A stretch of DNA of 54,164 nt. It comes from CAZQKE01 sp964593865 (GTDB taxonomy: Bacteria; Chloroflexota; Anaerolineae; JAAYZQ01). Below are positions 48,955 to 54,164 of the stretch, piece after piece. The notes under the pieces were generated by a model. It did not search any database. It was not told where the DNA came from and saw only the letters and a list, made by a program, of their open reading frames with translations. A program made the position numbers and the translations under genes. The stretch's first letter is position 1, and each line of letters starts with the position of its first letter. The stretch is taken from assembly GCA_964593865.1 (NCBI GenBank), contig CAZQKE010000033.1, positions 1-54,164 on the forward strand, given 5' to 3'.

Positions 48955-49335
48955 CCGCATCTGGCGGGCCGTTGGCCGACCGCCCGCCTGCGCGGGCGGG
49001 AACGGAAGCGTCCGCGTAGGCGGTCGGCCGGCCGCAGGCCCAAAAGGGGCGACTTGAGTCGCTCCCACCCCCGTCGGCACGTGGGCCGTCCACGAATCGG
49101 GCACGAATACGCGAATGCACGAATTCACGAATGCGCCCGGCCCGGCAAGTCTCCGAACTTGCGCAGAGCGGTTAAACTGCACTTTGCGGGCCGTTGGCCG
49201 ACCGCGTAGGTGGTCGGCCGGCCGCAGGCCCAAAAGGGGCGACTTGAGTCGCTCCTACCCCCGTCGGCACGCGGGCCGTCCACGAATCGGGCACGAATAC
49301 GCGAATGCACGAATTCACGAATGCGCCCGGCCCGG
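48955..49335 (+). repeat. Direct repeat block B upstream of the STAND gene
   Basis: Block B proper (49081-49335) repeats block A with an extra 8 bp (TTCACGAA) in each CACGAAT unit. A partial extra copy at 48955-49080 carries a different hairpin (CCCGCCTGCGCGGGCGGG). The block leaves about 30 bp before the start of the STAND gene, so its promoter must lie in or beyond it. 49336-49422 holds nothing that I recognise. Confidence 0.88.
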
Positions 49336-49422
49336 AACCCCTCCGTGGGCGGGCCGGACCTTTTGGGGCGAGGGCGCAGAGTTTCGCCGAATGCGCTGAG
49401 GGTGCGCCCCCGCAACCATCCG

Positions 49423-50553
49423 TCAGCGTTCTCGGCGATTCCCCGCCTTTGGAATCGCCTCGTGTGCTATCTCTGGCGTCTGCTCGCCGACTCGTTGCCC
49501 TCTATCCTCTGCCTCCCGCACACACCGATACCCCCGACTGTCCATGCCGACCGATTTGGCGGCTACATAGACCGCGCCGTTGTAGGTGACATAGTAGGCG
49601 TGCCCGGCGTCGGCTTCCTCCGCACTCCACAGGTAGATGATGGGCGAGCGGGGGTTCCACAGCGGCGTTTCCTTGTCCGGCGTCACCCCGCAGGGTTGCT
49701 TGCCTGTGCGCCCGTTCCAGGTGCAGCGGGCGTTTTCCCCGTGCCGCACCAGGGAGCGCACGATCTCCTCTGTGGTGGGCATACGCCAAAAGCCCTGCAC
49801 CGTCTCTTCCAAACGGGAACCATCCCGGCTCAGAAACAGGCAGATGTTGTACCGTGCCATGTCGTCGGCGGTGGCGCACCCGGCGCTCACGCTGCCCCGG
49901 CACTCCCCCCGCCCCGACGATTTGCCTTCCAACCCCACCGGCGGCAGGCCGTACAGGGCGATCTGGTTCCAGGTGACGCCGCGCTGCCAGCCCGGCCCGG
50001 CGGACGCCCAGGTGAGGTCCACGCCGTTGCCCCGGATGCGCCGCGCACCGTAATCGCCGTCGTCCACCCGGTTCGCCACGCGATGGGCCGGTTCGAGGGC
50101 CAGGCTCACCCCCAGCAGGAGGGGCACGCCCACGGCGAGCAGAGAGGGCAGGTTGCGCCGCCACCAACGCGGTTCGCGGGGACGCGCCGTCCGCTTCCGC
50201 TGCCGCGCCTCGCGCAGGAACAGGACGCCGATCAAGGCCAGCAACCCGCTGACCGGCAGGTTCCGCAGCGCCGCCGTCAGGCTCGGCCCAAAGCGCAACG
50301 CGGTCATGCCCAGCAGCCAGGCGTAAGAGCCGATCCCGATGGCGATCAGCAAATAGCCGCCCAGGCGCGGCCATGCCAGGGCGAACAGCGTCAGGGCCAG
50401 GCACACCCCCGCCGGTAGCAGGAAGAACAGCCACTCAAAGGGGGCGTACCAGCCCTCGTGAAACATCTCGATCACGCCCCAGGCGGTCCAGGCGCAGGTG
50501 ATCAAGAGACACAGGGCCAGGGCCACATTCCCCGCCGAAAAGACCTTTTTCAT
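49423..50553 (-). CDS. Membrane protein with C-terminal DUF1566/Lcl-type domain
   Basis: A 376-residue protein. The first ~155 residues contain about five hydrophobic helices (VALALCLLITCAWTAWGVIEM, FEWLFFLLPAGVCLALTLFAL and others). The rest is an exported domain with the DUF1566/Lcl C-terminal pattern: GFWRMPTTEEIVRSL, YLWSAEEADAGHAYYVTY, and GYRCVRE at the end, plus several Cys residues (ECRG, GCATADD, RCTWNG, PCGV) that may form disulfides. Such domains occur in surface proteins and related C-type-lectin-like folds; the ligand is unknown. It neighbours the repeat block and the STAND gene on the same strand. Confidence 0.8.
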   Translation of the reverse strand: MKKVFSAGNVALALCLLITCAWTAWGVIEMFHEGWYAPFEWLFFLLPAGVCLALTLFALAWPRLGGYLLIAIGIGSYAWLLGMTALRFGPSLTAALRNLPVSGLLALIGVLFLREARQRKRTARPREPRWWRRNLPSLLAVGVPLLLGVSLALEPAHRVANRVDDGDYGARRIRGNGVDLTWASAGPGWQRGVTWNQIALYGLPPVGLEGKSSGRGECRGSVSAGCATADDMARYNICLFLSRDGSRLEETVQGFWRMPTTEEIVRSLVRHGENARCTWNGRTGKQPCGVTPDKETPLWNPRSPIIYLWSAEEADAGHAYYVTYNGAVYVAAKSVGMDSRGYRCVREAEDRGQRVGEQTPEIAHEAIPKAGNRRER

Positions 50554-50586
50554 GGCGCACGTCTCAAACCCTCTGAGAACCCCGCG

Positions 50587-52314
50587 TCACTCTGTGTCAC
50601 TTACAAACAAGGGCACAAAGTCGAATTTCCCCACATCCACCAACCCCCGGTCGGTCAGTTTGAGGGCCGGGATGACCGGTAGGGCCAGGAAGCTCATGGT
50701 CATCAAGGGGTCGGGCAGGGTGCAGCCCAGGGCGTGGGCCGCCTCGGTCAGGGCGGCCACCCGGTCGCGCACCTCTTCCAGAGGCCGGTCGGACATCAGC
50801 CCGGCGATGGGGAGCGGACAGGCGGCCTGCACCTCTCCCTCGGCGACGACGACCTGCCCGCCGCCCATTTCGACGACGGCGGCGACGGCGGCTTTCATGT
50901 CTGCGTCGGTCGCGCCGATGACGACGATGTTGTGGGAATCGTGGGCCACGCTGGAGGCGATGGCTCCCCGCCGCAGGCCGAACCCCCGGACCAACCCCAG
51001 CCCCACGTTGCCCGTCCCCCGATGGCGTTCGACGACGGCGATCTTGAGCAGATCGCGCTCCGGGTCGGACACAACCGCGCCGTCGGCGACGGTAGGGGAC
51101 AGGTGCAGCTCCTCGGTGACGATCTGTTCCGGGATGACGCCGATGACGCGCACCGTTGCCTCTGCCGCCGCTCCGCCGACGGGGATGGTGAAATCCAGGG
51201 CGGCAACATCCACGCGGACGCCGGGCCGGATCGACACGGCGGGCAGCGCGGCGCGGTCGGGCAGGAAGCGGCCCCCTTCGGCCACCAACCGCCCGGCGGC
51301 GTAGACCTGGGCGACCTGCACCGTTTCCAGGTCGTCCAGCACCAACAGGTCGGCGCGGTAGCCGGGAGCCACTGCGCCCAGGTCCCACAGGCGGAACAGT
51401 TCGGCGGTGTGGATGGTCGCCATTTGGAAAGCCGTCACCGGGTCCAGCCCGGCGGCGATGGCCCGGCGCACAATGTCGTCAATGTGGCCTTCGGTCAGCA
51501 GCGTGTCGGGGTGGCGGTCGTCGGTGCAGAAATGGCACAACCGGGCGTTCCGGGCCGTGACCAGGGGCAGCAGGGCGTGAAGGTTGCGGGCCGTGGTCCC
51601 TTCCCGGATCAGGATGTGCATCCCTTTGCCCAGTTTTTCCTGCGCCTCGGCCAGGTCGGTGCATTCGTGGTCGGTGCGGACGCCGGCGGCGATGTAGGCG
51701 TTCAGGTCCAGGCCGCTCAGCCCCGGCGCGTGGCCGTCAATAGGCCGCCCCCCGGCGGCGCGGAGTTTTTCCAGGACGGCGGGCACGCGGAACAGGACAC
51801 CGGGAAAGTTCATCATTTCGGCCAGGCCGATGACCCGTTCATGGTCCCACAGCGTCTCAATGTCGGCGGCGGTCAGCTCCGCCCCGGCGGTCTCCATGGA
51901 GGTCGCCGGGACACAGGAAGGCGCCATGACATAGACGCGCAGGGGCAGGCCCTCGCTGGCTTGCAGGATGTAGCGCACCCCCTCCAGGCCCAGCACGTTG
52001 GCGATCTCGTGGGGGTCGCAGACGACGGCGGTCGTGCCGTGGGGAACCACGGCGCGGGCGAATTCGGCGGGCCGGACCATTGAGCTTTCCAGGTGAACGT
52101 GGGCGTCAATCAGGCCGGGGCAGACGAACCGCCCGCCCAGGTCCACCACCTGCCGCGCCTGATACTCCCCCCAGCCGACTATGCGCCCCTCGTGGATGGC
52201 AATGTCCGCCGGGTGAATCTCGCCGGAAAGGACATTGACCAGTTGGGCGTTCTTGAGCAGCAGGTCGGCGGACTGCTCACCGCGAGCGACGGCGATCAAA
52301 GTTTCTAATGTCAT
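50587..52314 (-). CDS. ade: Adenine deaminase
   Basis: A 575-residue amidohydrolase: LLLKNAQLVNVLSGEIHPADIAI, then the metal motif GLIDAHVHLESSMV, HGTTAVVCDPHEIANVLG, GLAEMMNFPG, DGHAPGLSG and CTDDRHPDTLL, as in Bacillus-type Ade. The C-terminal part carries HDSHNIVVIGATDADM and GGGQVVV. The enzyme deaminates adenine to hypoxanthine and ammonia, feeding purine salvage; the hypoxanthine phosphoribosyltransferase gene lies two genes away. ATG 52314 follows GAGGAG. A 72-bp gap before it contains a CACCGCAGAGAG word related to the repeat at 35935. Confidence 0.95.
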   Translation of the reverse strand: MTLETLIAVARGEQSADLLLKNAQLVNVLSGEIHPADIAIHEGRIVGWGEYQARQVVDLGGRFVCPGLIDAHVHLESSMVRPAEFARAVVPHGTTAVVCDPHEIANVLGLEGVRYILQASEGLPLRVYVMAPSCVPATSMETAGAELTAADIETLWDHERVIGLAEMMNFPGVLFRVPAVLEKLRAAGGRPIDGHAPGLSGLDLNAYIAAGVRTDHECTDLAEAQEKLGKGMHILIREGTTARNLHALLPLVTARNARLCHFCTDDRHPDTLLTEGHIDDIVRRAIAAGLDPVTAFQMATIHTAELFRLWDLGAVAPGYRADLLVLDDLETVQVAQVYAAGRLVAEGGRFLPDRAALPAVSIRPGVRVDVAALDFTIPVGGAAAEATVRVIGVIPEQIVTEELHLSPTVADGAVVSDPERDLLKIAVVERHRGTGNVGLGLVRGFGLRRGAIASSVAHDSHNIVVIGATDADMKAAVAAVVEMGGGQVVVAEGEVQAACPLPIAGLMSDRPLEEVRDRVAALTEAAHALGCTLPDPLMTMSFLALPVIPALKLTDRGLVDVGKFDFVPLFVSDTE

Positions 52315-52387
52315 TGGGTACAACTCCTCTAGCATTCACCGCAGAGAGCGCGAAGGAATCGAAAATGCCCGTGTGAAATCTTGTTTG

Positions 52388-52681
52388 CTATGCAAGGGAC
52401 TCTTCCATCCGCAGGCTCAACCTGGGAGCCGGAGTTTCCTGTTTCGCCTTGCCTATTTCGTACAGGAATTCCGGCGCAAAGTCGGCTCCGTTGGGCCATT
52501 CAATAGTGCGGGTCCACTTGTTGACTTTGACCTGGCGGAACAGGTTTTTGTCTCTCAAAGGTTCAAACACCTCGCCGTATAGCTCATCCTGCAAGTCCAC
52601 CTCCTTTGCCATCCCGTTATTGAATTTCAAGCGCAACCTATACCCACCCAGATACTCTACGTCGGTTACGTGCAAAAACAT
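52388..52681 (-). CDS. DUF2442 protein
   Basis: A 97-residue protein: MFLHVTDVEYLGGYRLRLKFNNGMAKEVDLQDELYGEVFEPLRDKNLFRQVKVNKWTRTIEWPNGADFAPEFLYE. This is the full DUF2442 pattern (L.V.FSDG....DL...L.G..F..L.D...F..V.V....G.I.WPNG.D..PD.LY). The family is often encoded next to DUF4160 proteins, in a pair suspected of being a toxin-antitoxin or accessory module but without demonstrated activity. Here the DUF4160 gene lies immediately upstream (two bases) but is short. The C-terminus adds ~20 residues after YEIGKAKQE. Confidence 0.85.
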   Translation of the reverse strand: MFLHVTDVEYLGGYRLRLKFNNGMAKEVDLQDELYGEVFEPLRDKNLFRQVKVNKWTRTIEWPNGADFAPEFLYEIGKAKQETPAPRLSLRMEESLA

Positions 52682-52683
52682 AA

Positions 52684-52800
52684 CTACCCTATCTCCACAA
52701 TCACTTCCTGGCCTTGATATCGGGCGTGGAAATGCGGAGGCAGGTGATCTTTGTAGTGGATAAAGACGACAATCCCGTAAAATCTGCTAATTTCCGGCAT
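52684..52800 (-). CDS. DUF4160 protein, C-terminally truncated
   Basis: A 38-residue product: MPEISRFYGIVVFIHYKDHLPPHFHARYQG and then a stop after VIVEIG. It matches the first half of DUF4160 (start MPEISRF.G......D..PPHFH), which normally has about 80 residues. The second half is missing, and the gene is followed two bases later by DUF2442, so the truncation looks like a deletion that joined the two genes. The ATG at 52800 follows GGGAAGG. Whether the stub is functional is unknown. Confidence 0.72.
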   Translation of the reverse strand: MPEISRFYGIVVFIHYKDHLPPHFHARYQGQEVIVEIG

Positions 52801-52814
52801 GATGTGTGCCTTCC

Positions 52815-53055
52815 CGAAAACTGCAAGCCGCCCACGAATCGGGTACAAACCTCCCCTCGTGTTCGGCGCGGCTACACAGCCCACACCGTACGCCGGGCCG
52901 TGGGGCCGGTGTGGGCCACCGTAAGCTTCCAAATCTGCCCAAGCGGAGGCTTGCACCACGCCGCTTTCATGTTTCCGTCGGGGTTTTCATCCCCGGCGAT
53001 GCGCCGAATCAACGCCAAAGGCCCGCAAGGGGCGACTTGCACTTTGCCCGGCGGA
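52815..53055. repeat. Degenerate repeat-rich gap between DUF4160 and hpt
   Basis: Contains GCCCACGAATCGGGTAC (about 52829-52846), related to the CCGTCCACGAAT unit, and AAAGGCCCGCAAGGGGCGACTTGCACTTTGC (about 53017-53047), related to the GGGGCGACTTGAGTCGC module. No gene or clear promoter was seen on either strand. Confidence 0.55.
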
Positions 53056-53058
53056 CGT

Positions 53059-53853
53059 TCAGCTCAGCGGGCTGGTGCTGACCCGCAGCTCCTGGCCCAG
53101 GCGGGCCAGCAGGTCGGCCCACTCTTCAATGGTCAGCCCGCGGCAGTCCGGCCCACCGGCCAGCTCCACCAGGTCGCGCAGCAGGCGGTCGTCATCGGGG
53201 GAAAGGCCCCCGGCGGCCAGCGTCTCTTGCGCCCATGCGACCAGCTGCGTCAGGGTGATCTCCCGCCGCAGGTAGCGGTTGATCTGACGCAGGATGGCCC
53301 CGCGCATGAGGACCTCTTTGTAAAGGTGCTCTTTGAGTACGCCGACGAAGGGCAGGTTGCGGTAGCCTTCGGCAAAGTCCAGGCCGTAACCCACGACGAA
53401 TTTATCGGGAATTTCAAACCCGACATAATCCACGGTGATGGGGACCTGGCGGCGGTCCGGCTTGTCCAGCAAGGCGCAGATGCGCAGGCTGGCCGGTTGG
53501 CGGGTGCGGAGGTTTTCCATCAGGTAGGCCAATGTCTTGCCCGTGTCCACGATGTCCTCAACGACGAGGACGTGCTTGCCGGCAATGTCGGTCTCCAGGT
53601 CCATGACCAGGCGCACCGCACCGCTATCGGTGCTCATGCCGTAGCTGGAAATGCCGATGAAATCCAATCGGATGGGAATGGTGATGGCCCGCATCAGGTC
53701 GGAAAGAAAGACGATGGCCCCCCGCAGCAAGCCGACCAGTAGAATTTCCCGCCCTGCATAGTCATCCGAAATGCGTTTCCCCAACTCGGCTACTTTGGCC
53801 CGGATCGCCTCCTCCGAGACCAAAACCTCGGCGATGTCATTTGACAGATCCAT
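53059..53853 (-). CDS. hpt: Hypoxanthine phosphoribosyltransferase with extra C-terminal domain
   Basis: A 264-residue protein. Residues 1-~178 are a complete HPRT: VGLLRGAIVFLSDLMRAI, GISSYGMSTDSG, the PRPP loop HVLVVEDIVDTGKTL and VDYVGFEIPDKFVVGYGLDFAEGYRNLP. The enzyme converts hypoxanthine (or guanine) and PRPP to the nucleotide. The usual length is ~180; here about 85 residues follow (AILRQINRYLRREITLTQLVAWAQETLAAGG ... GLTIEEWADLLARLGQELRV), a helical segment of unknown role. The start at 53853 follows GGGAG. It has a clear promoter ~75 bp upstream. Confidence 0.93.
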   Translation of the reverse strand: MDLSNDIAEVLVSEEAIRAKVAELGKRISDDYAGREILLVGLLRGAIVFLSDLMRAITIPIRLDFIGISSYGMSTDSGAVRLVMDLETDIAGKHVLVVEDIVDTGKTLAYLMENLRTRQPASLRICALLDKPDRRQVPITVDYVGFEIPDKFVVGYGLDFAEGYRNLPFVGVLKEHLYKEVLMRGAILRQINRYLRREITLTQLVAWAQETLAAGGLSPDDDRLLRDLVELAGGPDCRGLTIEEWADLLARLGQELRVSTSPLS

Positions 53854-53928
53854 TTTCGCTCCCAGGGTACTATGAAGCCAGGCCCCAGAACTCCAGGCAG
53901 CCTGCCGTCCGTTCCGTAAGATGGTTCA

Positions 53929-53957
53929 AGTATATGCCAAAAAAAAGCGATTGTCAA
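53929..53957 (-). promoter_or_regulatory. Sigma-A promoter of hpt
   Basis: TTGACA (53957-53952), 17-bp spacer, TATACT (53934-53929) on the minus strand. It is followed by a ~70-nt leader with GGGAG before the ATG. Confidence 0.85.
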
Positions 53958-53983
53958 AGTGGAAGCGTCCGGCAAGGAGGAGG

Positions 53984-54164
53984 CTAAAAGGGCAACCCGT
54001 ATTTGGCCGTCAGATAAGCCCGTAGCAGGTCCATGGCCGTCACCTGGAGGATGGCTAATGCGCTGCCGATGACCAGCACCGGCAGGGCCTGGAGCCACGT
54101 CCGGGCGTATCCTTCCCGGCCCAGCACCAGGGCGGCGATCATGGAATTGATGATGACCAGCATG
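53984..54164 (-). CDS. C-terminal fragment of an integral membrane protein (edge)
   Basis: About 60 codons ending in a TAG at 53984: MLVIINSMIAALVLGREGYARTW, then a hydrophobic helix (ALPVLVIGSALAILQV) and TAMDLLRAYLTAKYGLPF. The 5' part lies beyond the window, so an ATG at the edge need not be the start. It looks like the last helix and tail of a multi-pass membrane protein that I cannot place. It ends 27 bp before the hpt promoter, on the same strand. Confidence 0.55.
   Translation of the reverse strand, partial: MLVIINSMIAALVLGREGYARTWLQALPVLVIGSALAILQVTAMDLLRAYLTAKYGLPF

Noticed and set aside
48923..49120. N-terminal extension of the STAND frame
   Set aside because: It also translates the repeat block; ATG 48922 has its own AAGGA site.

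Overview
The window looks like a chromosomal segment of a high-GC Chloroflexota bacterium, probably close to the Anaerolineae. This is inferred from gene content and style: long Pro/Thr-rich extracellular stalks, an extracellular domain ending in a GLGLG...F.IHTNFLLTFQR pattern, an SCP/CAP protein ending in a YLP-type tail, a fused NuoCD with a NuoI-like subunit, a PhaF-like protein, and palindromic intergenic repeats. No rRNA, tRNA, CRISPR array, prophage or IS transposase was seen. Most genes are housekeeping or cell-surface functions. About 15 sigma-A-type promoters can be read directly (TTGACA/TTGACG, 16-18 bp, TATAAT), and several lie so close to the start codon that the mRNA should be leaderless.

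Layout. 1-2730 (minus): an edge-truncated membrane glycosyltransferase whose frame runs through a repeat, then a GT4-WecG pair. 2810-3354: an island of palindromic repeats. 3360-6274 (plus): class D/E-like sortase, an unaccompanied nucleoside/sugar ABC permease, and a methyltransferase fused to a Trm112-like zinc domain. 6388-10907 (plus): dnaN-rsmG, then pgeF-yggS-yggT and a lipoprotein. 10922-19348 (minus): a five-gene surface-glycan operon (GT2, SDR, DegT aminotransferase, membrane GT, GH13 phosphorylase) and a separate GT4 gene behind a LacI-like operator pair. 19476-24292: rlmD (plus), a phasin-like protein (minus) and a four-cNMP-domain transmembrane protein (minus). 24319-29454 (minus): a macromolecular-synthesis cluster tmk-like, tmk-like, dnaG, rpoD. 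29632-31126: isoaspartyl peptidase and leaderless def. 31139-35891: PHP phosphoesterase, a Cys-rich protein, a FAD oxidoreductase and a cytochrome b/FeS fusion. 36087-39540: a nuoB-nuoCD-nuoI module in which NuoI carries a helix-hairpin-helix tail. 39591-45023: CAP/BACON secreted protein, GH clan-A glycosidase and penicillin acylase. 45161-49335: a STAND/NLR-like NTPase with near-identical TPRs, bracketed by direct repeat blocks. 49423-54164: DUF1566-like membrane protein, adenine deaminase, DUF2442/truncated DUF4160 pair, hypoxanthine phosphoribosyltransferase with an extra C-terminal domain, and an edge fragment.

The most interesting items are the NLR-like gene between direct repeats, the transmembrane protein with four tandem cyclic-nucleotide-binding domains, the family of palindromes that share a TTGGA-type centre but differ in stem, the tandem thymidylate-kinase pair in which one P-loop has Arg for Lys, and the NuoI-HhH fusion.
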